DNA of 52,037 nt from a virus: positions 1 through 52,037 of IMG/VR virus record IMGVR_UViG_3300025128_000055. The stretch is one strand, 5' to 3'. The translations under genes were made by a program, and so were the position numbers. A model generated the notes under the pieces. That model was given only the letters and a program-made list of their open reading frames with translations, was not told the DNA's origin and searched no databases. Of this stretch, positions 1 to 8,264 are shown in pieces. Within the stretch, counting starts at the first letter, position 1. Every line of letters starts with the position of its first letter.

Positions 1-133
1 TATCTCTTTGACGAACCCAATTCAATACGGATTTTGTGTGAGCGGGATACCACTCATTATCTATCCAACTCGGCCCAGCTTGTTTAGAGGGTGCATAAGT
101 GGATTCCATTAATAAATCTTTAAGTTTAATCAT
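1..133 (-). CDS. Partial gene, hypothetical protein (N-terminal part)
   Basis: An open frame begins with an ATG at 133 on the minus strand and runs off the left edge of the window. The visible 44 residues start MIKLKDLLMESTYAPSKQAG and are hydrophilic. The ATG overlaps the TGA of the upstream gene (ATGA junction), so it is probably the next cistron of the same operon. The fragment is too short to assign a family. No signal peptide is visible, unlike its upstream neighbours. Confidence 0.55.
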   Translation of the reverse strand, partial: MIKLKDLLMESTYAPSKQAGPSWIDNEWYPAHTKSVLNWVRQRD

Positions 134-738
134 TTTAAATCTTCCGTAGCCTTATCAATTGCCTTTCTTAATGCACCGCCAATTTCACTCTGATTAAATG
201 GTAATTCTTCTTCTATTTGTAATCCTGCTGCAGATGCAGATGTGGTGATAACACCTATACCTCTACCTGTCATGACTCTATTTGTTACTGTCTCACGTAT
301 CAAAACATTTATACGAATTTCAGTATCGGTCTTTCTGTTATTAAAAAACCCAAGAATACTATATGCCTGATTTGGTCTACCATACCAAACTATTTCTGCA
401 GATGCTACAAAATTTGCATTGTCATCATCTACTAATTTATATTTACTATCTAAAAATGCCTCTTCAAGTAATTGACGAACCCCCATTGTGGTTTTGGCAT
501 TATCCTCAATACCAATGTTTTCTGCAACTCTAACAAACTCACTAATCTTTAATGTGGGTACAACCAAGTCCTCACCCAAGATAGCAGGTTGTGGTAGTAC
601 ATTTTGTTTTTGTTCTTGTCTTTTTTTCTCACGTTCTTTTTCACGTTCCATTCTTGAACGCATAATCTCACCTTGACCTGATGCTATTTCCATCATAGCG
701 AACCCAAGTAGTAAGAAAATTAAAAATCTACGTTTCAT
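130..738 (-). CDS. Secreted CsgG-related protein
   Basis: This 202-aa protein has a clear N-terminal signal peptide (residues 1-21, ending near IASGQ) with no lipobox cysteine, then a highly charged Arg/Lys/Glu/Gln helix at about 25-48. The C-terminal half (about 60-200) has the alternating pattern of CsgG/FlgT-like periplasmic domains: a strand on inheritance of activity (ASAEIVWYG), a strand RINVLIRE, a glycine-rich turn (GRGIGV) and a terminal amphipathic helix (GALRKAIDKATEDL). CsgG forms the outer-membrane channel for curli subunits; this copy is shorter and not lipidated, so it may be an accessory factor. AGGAGA precedes the ATG. It is the second CsgG-like protein in the operon. The family call is by pattern only. 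Confidence 0.5.
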   Translation of the reverse strand: MKRRFLIFLLLGFAMMEIASGQGEIMRSRMEREKEREKKRQEQKQNVLPQPAILGEDLVVPTLKISEFVRVAENIGIEDNAKTTMGVRQLLEEAFLDSKYKLVDDDNANFVASAEIVWYGRPNQAYSILGFFNNRKTDTEIRINVLIRETVTNRVMTGRGIGVITTSASAAGLQIEEELPFNQSEIGGALRKAIDKATEDLK

Positions 739-747
739 TTTTGTCTC

Positions 748-1764
748 CTAAAAATAAGTTCCAACCAATATAGAGAAAGTTTTATTTCTATCTCCATAAT
801 CATTTACAACTGTATTATATCCCATTGATAATCCTATATTAAATGTAAATGCAGTTCCTACTTTCCAATCAAAAGAAACTGTTGGAAGAAATATTATGGG
901 ACTTCTCAATAATAAATATCGACCACCCTCAATATTCCCTTCATAATATCTCAATAGTGTGTATGCTATATAATTAGAGAATGTCACCTCACCAAAGTTA
1001 AATTTAGCTGGATATCTTGTTGCATATAAAGCGGTTACATTACCAAAAGCAACTTCACTTACTCTACCATAACTCATTGTTAATACTGCAGCCTTTGGAT
1101 TGGTTTGAAATATCGATTTTGCTACGGAACCACTAATTAACCAATCCCATCCCTCAAATGTCCTATATGTCAATCCACTTGTAGACAATTGAAGATTTTG
1201 TTTTTTTGCTGTATATTTGATTCCTCTACCATACGTCAAAGAACCCTTTTTAAAATCAGTAGTAAAGTTAAAGTTACCATCATGAGTACTATTACCATCA
1301 AATGCAGTAGCAGTATAAACATTATTTATTTGAGTAATCCATTGGTCACTACTTTTTGTAGAACGTAACGCATAGTTAACTTGTGTTGGTTCATTACTAA
1401 CATCACTTTTACTAAATTGTCCAGTAATGTTGTCAGCTATGACTGAGGATAAGACTTCCTCAGCAACCCTAACTGCACATGGAAACAAAGCTTGAAAATC
1501 TTGATAAACTTGTTCAGTCCAATCACTTATAGCATATATCGGTTCACCCGTTACAGGATCATAACGAACAATCTTTAATGCTTCATCTAATGTAAAAAAT
1601 TTACTACGATTATAATATGTGACCTGAAACCCTTCTACTCCATTATTTAAAACTATAGTAGATTGTACCGTACCCTTTTGACAAGGATCTACATATGAAT
1701 AAAAAAATGATTGGGCAGAAACACTACTCCCTAATAGTAAAAATAGTATTAGTTTCTGCCACAT
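748..1764 (-). CDS. Probable outer-membrane beta-barrel protein
   Basis: About 338 aa, read from the ATG at 1764; a TTG four codons earlier would overlap the preceding gene. A signal peptide (MWQKLILFLLLGSSVSAQ) is followed by a mature domain rich in alternating aromatic and polar residues. The chain ends in aromatic TYF, as outer-membrane barrels do. Two cysteines near residues 30 and 97 could form a disulfide. It lies between two CsgG-like genes, with 5 nt separating it from the upstream stop codon. I do not recognise the family. Its position suggests a partner of the CsgG-like proteins in outer-membrane export or surface anchoring, which is inference. Confidence 0.55.
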   Translation of the reverse strand: MWQKLILFLLLGSSVSAQSFFYSYVDPCQKGTVQSTIVLNNGVEGFQVTYYNRSKFFTLDEALKIVRYDPVTGEPIYAISDWTEQVYQDFQALFPCAVRVAEEVLSSVIADNITGQFSKSDVSNEPTQVNYALRSTKSSDQWITQINNVYTATAFDGNSTHDGNFNFTTDFKKGSLTYGRGIKYTAKKQNLQLSTSGLTYRTFEGWDWLISGSVAKSIFQTNPKAAVLTMSYGRVSEVAFGNVTALYATRYPAKFNFGEVTFSNYIAYTLLRYYEGNIEGGRYLLLRSPIIFLPTVSFDWKVGTAFTFNIGLSMGYNTVVNDYGDRNKTFSILVGTYF

Positions 1765-1769
1765 CCATA

Positions 1770-2402
1770 TTACCAACCTCGTCTGTCAATTGCTTTTATA
1801 ACATTGACTACGGCTGTCTCCATAGCTTTATTTGATGCGGAACTCAATGAACTTTGATTCCAATCCATATTAGGATTAATCAAGAATCCTTTACCTATGG
1901 TTGAAGCAGTTCCTCTTCCACTACCTACAACATATTGTGTATTTTCATTGTTGATAAGTTTTACTTGTATACCAACAAATGTTTCATTAATTGTTTCAAC
2001 TTTACCTGCCTTGATTTCTTCTTTTAGGTTTACACCAAAATCATAAATCGTTACAGAAGCCGAATACTTAGCTTTCTCAATTTTTGCGTTGTTAGCTTTC
2101 AAATCATTTAGAATCAAAAGTTGCATATCTCTTTCAGCTTCAATCAAGTTGAACCTACCAATGTAAGATATTACGTTTTGAAGTTCTTGAACTAAACCCA
2201 TAGAAACTCGTTTCTCTGCAAGTTCAGGATATCTTTCTTCTAACTCTTTGTTGAACTTCAAGTCATAGAGTTTCAATCCATCTACTTTAGTTACTTCAAC
2301 TTCATCTAATGATTTTTGTTTTTCATATTCACCAACATATTGTTCAGTTGATACTGATGCAGCACAACCAAGAAATACTAATAAAGGTAAGAATTTTATC
2401 AT
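1770..2402 (-). CDS. CsgG-like outer-membrane lipoprotein (curli-type secretion)
   Basis: This 210-aa protein starts MIKFLPLLVFLGCAAS, a lipoprotein signal whose lipobox (FLGC) puts the acylated cysteine at residue 13. The rest matches the CsgG layout: an N-terminal strand and helix, a central segment on a degraded or self-regulated metabolite-like loop (LIEAERDMQLLILNDL), a strand ASVTIYDFGV, the strand VGIQVKLINNENTQYVVGSG, and a C-terminal helix (NKAMETAVVNVIKAIDRR). CsgG assembles as a nonameric outer-membrane pore that secretes curli fibres in bacteria. I recall CsgG-like genes being reported in some marine T4-like phages. The SD is AGGAGA. Confidence is fair for the family and low for the substrate. 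Confidence 0.65.
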   Translation of the reverse strand: MIKFLPLLVFLGCAASVSTEQYVGEYEKQKSLDEVEVTKVDGLKLYDLKFNKELEERYPELAEKRVSMGLVQELQNVISYIGRFNLIEAERDMQLLILNDLKANNAKIEKAKYSASVTIYDFGVNLKEEIKAGKVETINETFVGIQVKLINNENTQYVVGSGRGTASTIGKGFLINPNMDWNQSSLSSASNKAMETAVVNVIKAIDRRGW

Positions 2403-2411
2403 TACATTCTC

Positions 2412-2804
2412 CTATCTCAAATCTGATAAAGGATCTTTAAGGAGTTTTTCTAACTTCTTAATTTCTCTTTTCAGATTTTTGATTTCATTGTTTAAATTAG
2501 CAACTTCTTTATCATATGATTTTACTTTAGGTGTTTTCATACCATCGACTTTTTCACGAAGATACTTGAAATCTTCATCATACTTATCAAGTTTAGTTGT
2601 CACTAATTCTATATCACTCGCTTCAGCAAACCCTTCAACGATTTCTTCTAACCCATCGATACGACCTGTAAAACTATACCAACCTGCGATACCTGTTGAT
2701 AGAACCGTTACAAGTGCTATTATGTTTTGTATAGATAAACCGAACTTTTTATTCTTCAGTTCTTCTACAGCTGCTTCTGCATCTACTACTTGTTTCTTTG
2801 CCAT
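2412..2804 (-). CDS. Membrane-anchored coiled-coil protein
   Basis: A 130-aa protein with a charged N-terminus, one transmembrane helix at about residues 24-46 (SIQNIIALVTVLSTGIAGWY) and a C-terminal coiled coil at about 85-125, seen as heptads of Leu, Ile and Asn between Lys and Glu. A strong SD, AAGGAGA, lies just upstream. The layout resembles small phage envelope proteins such as spanin-like or fusion-promoting factors, but no family motif is visible. It sits between the Cys-rich peptide and the CsgG-like lipoprotein, so a role in the same envelope operon is likely. Function unknown. Confidence 0.6.
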   Translation of the reverse strand: MAKKQVVDAEAAVEELKNKKFGLSIQNIIALVTVLSTGIAGWYSFTGRIDGLEEIVEGFAEASDIELVTTKLDKYDEDFKYLREKVDGMKTPKVKSYDKEVANLNNEIKNLKREIKKLEKLLKDPLSDLR

Positions 2805-2815
2805 AACTTATCTCC

Positions 2816-2863
2816 TTAATTACAACAACCACATTCGCAGTGGTCGCATTGACAATCTTTCAT
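2816..2863 (-). CDS. 15-aa cysteine-rich peptide (short ORF)
   Basis: A tiny open frame encodes MKDCQCDHCECGCCN, with six cysteines and one histidine in 15 residues. A GGAG Shine-Dalgarno lies 7 nt before its ATG, inside the last codons of the PorV-like gene. Its stop is followed at once by the SD of the next gene, so it fits the operon spacing exactly. The residue pattern could bind a metal ion or form disulfides in the periplasm, but no signal peptide is present. Whether it is translated cannot be seen from sequence alone. Confidence 0.5.
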   Translation of the reverse strand: MKDCQCDHCECGCCN

Positions 2864-2864
2864 A

Positions 2865-3725
2865 TTAAATCTCCAAATTTATTGTTAATCTAATTGTATT
2901 AGTAAGAGGATTATCCTCTTTACCATAAATATAACTCATATTCAGTAAATACTTATCATATTTCATTCCAGCACCAAAAGTTAGATACTGTAATTCGTGT
3001 GTTTTATCTACATAATATCCACCTCTACCAAACAAAGTGTTATTGTAGTTATACATTACTCCACCACCCATAGTGTAAAACTTTTTAAATACATTGTATT
3101 GTTCGTAAAATGTCCATTGTTTATACGGATAACTCATACCAATATTTAAACTTGTGGGTAATTCAGTTTTATAATCATTAAATGTTGGTGCAAATCCAAA
3201 GTTACTTAACTGAACATCAATATCCAAGTCTTTATACACCTTTGGTAAATATGTTGCAATATCAAATGATGTACCAAGTGTCTTCTGACTAAATAAATGA
3301 TGAGAAATTAATTTACCAGTAACTCCAATATTATAATTTTTAACTTTACCTCCCCAATTCATACTCCATACCGAACTTGTAGGTGTAAAATCACCAACCA
3401 CAATACCACTCTCATTAGTTTCTAATTGTGAACCATAGTTAAAAGCTAACATACTAAATCTAAATTGTTGTTTCTTTATTGATACGTGGGTATAATACAT
3501 ACCATCAGTAATATTTTGCATCCAATTAACTCTACTAAAACCTACATTATCTTTCAGTAAGGAATTACGAGCAGGATTCATAAATGGTAAAAATACATCA
3601 CCAACAGAACTTACTTGTGCAGTCGGTGGTAGTGTGAGTATTCGATTAGCCTGTGCTAATAATTGACTACCCAACGATAATAATATCATTAAACCAAATA
3701 ATATCCAAAATTTATTTTTTTTCAT
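2865..3725 (-). CDS. PorV/PorQ-like outer-membrane protein (type IX secretion)
   Basis: A 286-aa protein with a signal peptide (residues 1-25, ending LLAQA). It continues with the hallmark N-terminal layout of the PorV/PorQ (UPF0164-like) barrel family: a Leu-rich start, AQVSSVGDVFLPFMNPARN (the NPA motif), then repeated short beta strands with Gly and aromatic residues, and a terminal strand NTIRLTINLEI. In T9SS bacteria PorV is an outer-membrane shuttle that carries cargo with a C-terminal sorting domain to the attachment complex. The gene lies two cistrons downstream of a gene with such a sorting domain. Its start overlaps the 35-aa gene (ATGA). A phage-borne PorV-like gene is unusual. Confidence 0.7.
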   Translation of the reverse strand: MKKNKFWILFGLMILLSLGSQLLAQANRILTLPPTAQVSSVGDVFLPFMNPARNSLLKDNVGFSRVNWMQNITDGMYYTHVSIKKQQFRFSMLAFNYGSQLETNESGIVVGDFTPTSSVWSMNWGGKVKNYNIGVTGKLISHHLFSQKTLGTSFDIATYLPKVYKDLDIDVQLSNFGFAPTFNDYKTELPTSLNIGMSYPYKQWTFYEQYNVFKKFYTMGGGVMYNYNNTLFGRGGYYVDKTHELQYLTFGAGMKYDKYLLNMSYIYGKEDNPLTNTIRLTINLEI

Positions 3726-3829
3726 TTTTTTCTTTCTACTCTTTCAGAAAACCACACGATAAATTTCATCGTATAATATAATGCTGGTAACATCAATGCT
3801 ATTACTAAAAAGAATTGCCATTCATCCAT
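3722..3829 (-). CDS. 35-aa single-pass membrane peptide
   Basis: A short frame encodes 35 residues: an acidic start (MDEW), a hydrophobic helix at about 5-27 and a basic tail (SERVERKK). Its ATG overlaps the upstream stop codon (TAATG) and its TGA overlaps the next ATG (ATGA). Coupling on both sides strongly supports it as a real gene, translated between the T9SS cargo and the PorV-like protein. The inside-positive C-terminus predicts N-out, C-in topology. Function unknown. Confidence 0.6.
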   Translation of the reverse strand: MDEWQFFLVIALMLPALYYTMKFIVWFSERVERKK

Positions 3830-6636
3830 TATTTTACCACCGTAAATTTAGATGTTTTGATTCTTTTATCTGTTTGTAAAACAAATATATAAACACCTGG
3901 TTCTAATTTTTGATGTGATTCATATACACTTTGTTCAGGTATCCAAATGCTTGGTTCGTTTGTAAAATCAAAATAATGTATTCCTGACAACACGTGTTCA
4001 TTTAATAGTGTTCCAACTCTCTGACCGATAGAATTTAAAATATAAAGTTTAACATTTTGTGGTTCAGAAAGATAAAACTGAAACTTTGTATTCTCTGTAA
4101 ATGGGTTTGGAAAGTTATAAGTTATTTCCTCGTTCTCAGGTTTTTTACCACCGAACAACCAATACTTGTTCCATACACGAACCAAACCATCATCACGTTT
4201 CATTGTCAAGTCTCTACCAGCTGGTGATGCTGCAGCATATTTACCGACAAATCTTATCGGTGCATCTGTCCACTCACCAGGTGGGAAATCAGCAGAAAAT
4301 AATAATTTCAACCCAACTACCTCTTTGTTAATTAAATATCTTTCTGGTGCGTTACTTGGTGAGTAATCCATACCACCAAAAGAAACTCTTTGCCACCCAT
4401 CAACAACTTCACCTACATTTACATATGTCATCCACGGCCCTGGTAACACATCAGTTTTTACATCTATAAATGTCAAATCTTCAGGTTTAAATTCTATTTC
4501 AAATTCAAAAGCTGCTATAGTAACACCCTCATTAGGTGTAACAGTTAGAGGAACTTCTATCTGATTACCAGACTGAACTCTAACAGTAGAATCACTTGGT
4601 AATGAAAGTTTAACATTATACTCACCTATGTCAGATGTTAATTTCGATAAACTACCTGGTACATTAGGATCATAAATTTTATTAGAATGTTCACCTGGTG
4701 CACTACCACCTGCCCAACGATAAAATGTCGAACCATTTAATGTTTGATAACCAGAACTATTAGCGTTAGCAATACCTGAACCTGGATCAGATGTATTTGC
4801 ATTAGACATAGTAGCCTTAACTTTTGTACCCGTAGTGTTTATATCACCAGTGAAAAAGTAAGCTATACTGTCAAGTGTGAAATCTACAGGATCATCATAC
4901 AGATAACGTGAGGAATCCGCATCCCCATCAGGATTATTACCCACTAAACTAATATATAAAGTGTCTTGGCCAGTTACGATATCATTCATAAGTGGGTTTA
5001 TTGTTTCAATCTCACCATATGTAAGAGCCTGTGACTGATTAAAATTCTTATCCCAAAATACCGTGAACTCATATTTTTGTTTTCTTGTATCACCAGCCAT
5101 CAAAGTCTGATAGTAATTATATGTTGTATTAGTGCCATTAAAATTGTCAATCGAAGACCAATCTTGTAGTGAGTCTGCAACAACATCATAACTATGGTGT
5201 GCGTATTGACTCATAATACCCGATACATAACTCCATAAAATATATGTGTCATTTAAAAAGAACTTGTCATCACCATCAACATCACCGATAAAGTATTCAA
5301 TAGAATTTAACGTATCAATTCTTCCAGCACCACTATTATAATTGTGATGTTTACCTGATTGGAAATTAAATGACATAACTGCATCATTTATATTAGTAAT
5401 GGCCTCTCTATCAAATTTAGTTTGGTTATGATTCTCTATATCGTCATCATCATCAGGTGGCCAGAATGATATACGATAATCATTGTTTCTTGGTAACTGA
5501 ATATTGAAGTAACCCTTGTCATCAGTATAAGTTGAATCGTAATAACTTATACCTAAGAATCCATTACCCGTAGTTGTCTGAAGTGCAGTGGTTGACTTTT
5601 TATCATAATAATATGTACCAGCACCACCTATAACATCATCACTCAAGTCTTCGTCAGTTTTACTTGCGTCATTTGCAATACTTTGTATGTTATACCAATT
5701 AGATTTACCAGCTGCTCTTTCCCATAATTCAAACTTGACTTTCCAATATGGATATGTATTCTCGGTTGCGGTTGTAAAGGCCGAACCAACGGCTCTACCT
5801 TTACCTTGTACGTATCTAAAGTAACCCTCAACATCTAAAAGTTTTGGATGTAATGTAATATCACCACGAGCATTACCAACACCATCTGTTTGTGTACCAA
5901 CATTTCCATCTATATAAACTTTATAATTAGAAGCATAATTACCATTAGTTAAATAAGTATAATATCCTGTACTACCCTCATAGTTAGTAGCCACTCTAAA
6001 TGATTGTGGTGAAAAATTATCAACAACATCATTTATTTTAAAATGTAATTTTAACAATTCTGTTTGGGTATTATTTCCATTACCAAATGTCTTAACGTTT
6101 CCGTTATGTGATACCATTGTAATTCTTAACCAATCGTATCTAGCTGCACTTACAGATTTCTCACTACCAGCTGCAGCTAGTGAATCAGTATACCCAACAT
6201 CTGCATAACGAACTACTTCATACGAATAATGTGCACCAGCTGCACTATCTCCCTCAGTCCATCCATTAATATATGCACCTTTCTCTACACGTGTTGAGTC
6301 GTGTCCCCAAGTTATTAAATCATTATCAAACACTAAATCTAAACGAAATGCAGTAACACTTGCTCCTTTATCATCAAGTGTAACGGCAATAGTCATTACT
6401 GAATCTCTCCAAGCATCAAAGTTATTATTTTTATAAGCAACACCAGAGGCAGCATTAGCAGTTGACATACCAGTAGTATCGTCAGCTAAATATCCTCTTA
6501 ACTTATGAGTTAAGGTATCTCTCCACCAAAACATTGGTGTATCATATGTTCTTGATTGTAAAAGTCTAATGATTGGTGTTTGAGCATATGATAAACTCAT
6601 CACCATTATCATGAGACTTAATAGAAACTTGCGCAT
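3829..6636 (-). CDS. Large secreted protein with T9SS C-terminal sorting domain
   Basis: About 935 aa. I chose the ATG at 6636, because the frame extends upstream only through a TTG. A signal peptide (MRKFLLSLMIMVMSLSYAQ) is followed by a cohesin-like sandwich (about 80-205), a segment with Ca-loop residues GDVDGDD like a type I dockerin (about 450-475), a second cohesin-like region (about 680-800) and a C-terminal domain from about 838. That last domain holds NFPNPFTENTKF, VKLYILNSIGQ and GVYIFVLQTDKRIKTSKFTV, the Por secretion tail pattern that directs proteins through the type IX system to the cell surface. It heads the left-hand operon, 90 bp from the tail-fibre genes. No enzyme motif is visible; surface binding or display is inferred. 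Confidence 0.75.
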   Translation of the reverse strand: MRKFLLSLMIMVMSLSYAQTPIIRLLQSRTYDTPMFWWRDTLTHKLRGYLADDTTGMSTANAASGVAYKNNNFDAWRDSVMTIAVTLDDKGASVTAFRLDLVFDNDLITWGHDSTRVEKGAYINGWTEGDSAAGAHYSYEVVRYADVGYTDSLAAAGSEKSVSAARYDWLRITMVSHNGNVKTFGNGNNTQTELLKLHFKINDVVDNFSPQSFRVATNYEGSTGYYTYLTNGNYASNYKVYIDGNVGTQTDGVGNARGDITLHPKLLDVEGYFRYVQGKGRAVGSAFTTATENTYPYWKVKFELWERAAGKSNWYNIQSIANDASKTDEDLSDDVIGGAGTYYYDKKSTTALQTTTGNGFLGISYYDSTYTDDKGYFNIQLPRNNDYRISFWPPDDDDDIENHNQTKFDREAITNINDAVMSFNFQSGKHHNYNSGAGRIDTLNSIEYFIGDVDGDDKFFLNDTYILWSYVSGIMSQYAHHSYDVVADSLQDWSSIDNFNGTNTTYNYYQTLMAGDTRKQKYEFTVFWDKNFNQSQALTYGEIETINPLMNDIVTGQDTLYISLVGNNPDGDADSSRYLYDDPVDFTLDSIAYFFTGDINTTGTKVKATMSNANTSDPGSGIANANSSGYQTLNGSTFYRWAGGSAPGEHSNKIYDPNVPGSLSKLTSDIGEYNVKLSLPSDSTVRVQSGNQIEVPLTVTPNEGVTIAAFEFEIEFKPEDLTFIDVKTDVLPGPWMTYVNVGEVVDGWQRVSFGGMDYSPSNAPERYLINKEVVGLKLLFSADFPPGEWTDAPIRFVGKYAAASPAGRDLTMKRDDGLVRVWNKYWLFGGKKPENEEITYNFPNPFTENTKFQFYLSEPQNVKLYILNSIGQRVGTLLNEHVLSGIHYFDFTNEPSIWIPEQSVYESHQKLEPGVYIFVLQTDKRIKTSKFTVVK

Positions 6637-6725
6637 CCATTTCCCCAAATATTTACTAATTAATGTAACCTTTAGATTAAAAGGTATAGACTTTATTTAC
6701 ATACTATAAATATAATATATATTTG
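6637..6725. promoter_or_regulatory. AT-rich intergenic region before the T9SS operon, possible promoter
   Basis: Ninety bases separate the tail-fibre gene from the secretion operon. The region is almost pure A/T. It contains TATAAATA on the plus strand (near 6705) and, on the coding minus strand, a related TGTAAATA. A 6-bp hairpin (ACCTTT/AAAGGT, loop TAATCT) lies nearer the start codon. The T4 late promoter consensus is TATAAATA; here the exact match faces away from the operon, so a late promoter is only a guess. Confidence 0.3.
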
Positions 6726-8252
6726 TTAAACATCAAACCTAACGACAAAAGATGTATCGTATTGGTCATCAAGTTTAATTGGCTTGCCGAGTTTGGCATG
6801 TGCGAGTAACCTGTTTTGTTCATCATATAACCCTACTTGTGTAACATATGGTCTGAACTCCGAGTGTGTTACAAAATTTTCATATGTATCGGTGGCCTGA
6901 TATGATGATTGATAATCACCAATTCCACTTTCAAATCCGTGCCACTCTTTTAATGAAACAGAATCCCATATAACATCATCGTGTTGTGCATTCCTAAACA
7001 TAGAAAGTAAAACATAATGAGTATCAGAAGTTGCACGAAATGGAAGTTGCCAAGAACTTGTAAGTTCTGAAGTAGTAGTTCTCAATTGACTACTTATGGC
7101 CCTATAGTTACCTGAAAAATATTCATCATCTCCTATATAGACTTGTCCATAACCACCATTTGCTAAGCTTGTTCCTGGTCTATATTTACCAGTTATTAAA
7201 TAATCTTTTCCTTTTTTAACACTTATTTCTTGTGATGCTCGAGCAACATGAGCTGGCCAATTACCAGCACTTGCCGATAATATTAGTTCAGCATTAGAAG
7301 AAGTAAAGAGTGTCGCTGTACCATCAGTACTCCAATCTCCTAAAACTGAAGTACCATTAGTAGAAACAACTTGGTCAAATCCACCATTAGAAATTATTTC
7401 TCCTTTTGGTGCAGAACCAGGAGGTAACTTACTATAAGGTGATGTACTATATATTACTTGTTTTCTACCATCATCTAAAATGGGTTTTCCTGTTATATCA
7501 GTAATTACAGTTTCAGGCCCAGCAGTAATAGAAATACTACCACTTCTATCTTTAGTTGCACTTATGTTCATTGTGGAATTAAATTCATATTGGCCAACAG
7601 AACAAACATATTCATATTCATAATGTTTTTGAGTTGCCTGAAAGTCTAATGTATAAGCTGAACCGAACCCAACATCTCTATAAGAACCAGTATCGGTTAT
7701 GGTCATTATACCATGTTCGTAAAACACGTTACCAATTTGACTACCACTACCACTAACGTTTATTCCTTGAGACCTATCAAATGAACTTGATTTATATGCC
7801 GCATAACTACCAGAAAAATTTCCATAGTCATATAAATTGCCGTCTTCATCATCTCTAATGTCAAAAGTTTGTCCTAATGAAGTATCAGATAATTTAACAC
7901 TACCTGGTTTTATTCTCTCTCCTATTAGATTTCTTGGTATACTAAATACATTAGCAGTAGTAGATAATTCAGTTTTTTGGAGTTTCTTAGTATTAAATCT
8001 TCTGTGAATATCCTCATAGTATAATTTTCTAATAACACTATAAGTTGGAAGTGCGTAATAACTACTCGAAATTGAACCAGATACAATGTGAGTAACCGTA
8101 TCCGATGAGGTTGCATAATTATGATGTGAGCTACTTATAGCCCTAATAGCAAAATTACCAAAACTGGCACTATCGTTGTTAGTGACAGTAAACTTTTTAT
8201 TAGTTGTAAAAGACCTCTTGGATATATTTTGGGGGTCTATCAATTTATACAT
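6726..8252 (-). CDS. Tail fibre/baseplate-associated structural protein
   Basis: A 508-aa protein rich in Ser, Thr, Gly and Tyr with no signal peptide, as expected for virion fibres. Its last about 45 residues (VTQVGLYDEQNRLLAHAKLGKP) are clearly related to the end of the next upstream gene product (340 aa), which shows a shared C-terminal module. A carbohydrate-binding-like jelly-roll segment may lie near 290-430 (ISNGGFD, DYLITGKYRPG, WDSVSLKEW), a pattern seen in CBM domains of fibres. It ends the baseplate block. SD GGGG precedes the ATG. Confidence 0.6.
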   Translation of the reverse strand: MYKLIDPQNISKRSFTTNKKFTVTNNDSASFGNFAIRAISSSHHNYATSSDTVTHIVSGSISSSYYALPTYSVIRKLYYEDIHRRFNTKKLQKTELSTTANVFSIPRNLIGERIKPGSVKLSDTSLGQTFDIRDDEDGNLYDYGNFSGSYAAYKSSSFDRSQGINVSGSGSQIGNVFYEHGIMTITDTGSYRDVGFGSAYTLDFQATQKHYEYEYVCSVGQYEFNSTMNISATKDRSGSISITAGPETVITDITGKPILDDGRKQVIYSTSPYSKLPPGSAPKGEIISNGGFDQVVSTNGTSVLGDWSTDGTATLFTSSNAELILSASAGNWPAHVARASQEISVKKGKDYLITGKYRPGTSLANGGYGQVYIGDDEYFSGNYRAISSQLRTTTSELTSSWQLPFRATSDTHYVLLSMFRNAQHDDVIWDSVSLKEWHGFESGIGDYQSSYQATDTYENFVTHSEFRPYVTQVGLYDEQNRLLAHAKLGKPIKLDDQYDTSFVVRFDV

Positions 8253-8264
8253 TAGTATCCCCTA

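Noticed and set aside
2479-2868. Open frame on the plus strand opposite the coiled-coil membrane gene
   Set aside because: It lies antisense to a well-supported gene with an SD, has no SD of its own and has shadow-like composition.
1-6636. The left part as a piece of bacterial chromosome
   Set aside because: Same strand, base composition, junction style and spacing as the phage genes, and only 90 bp from the fibre genes. Chimeric assembly is still possible and is noted in the findings.
6690-6725. TATAAATA as a late promoter for the secretion operon
   Set aside because: The exact match is on the strand opposite to the operon; only a weak variant faces the genes.
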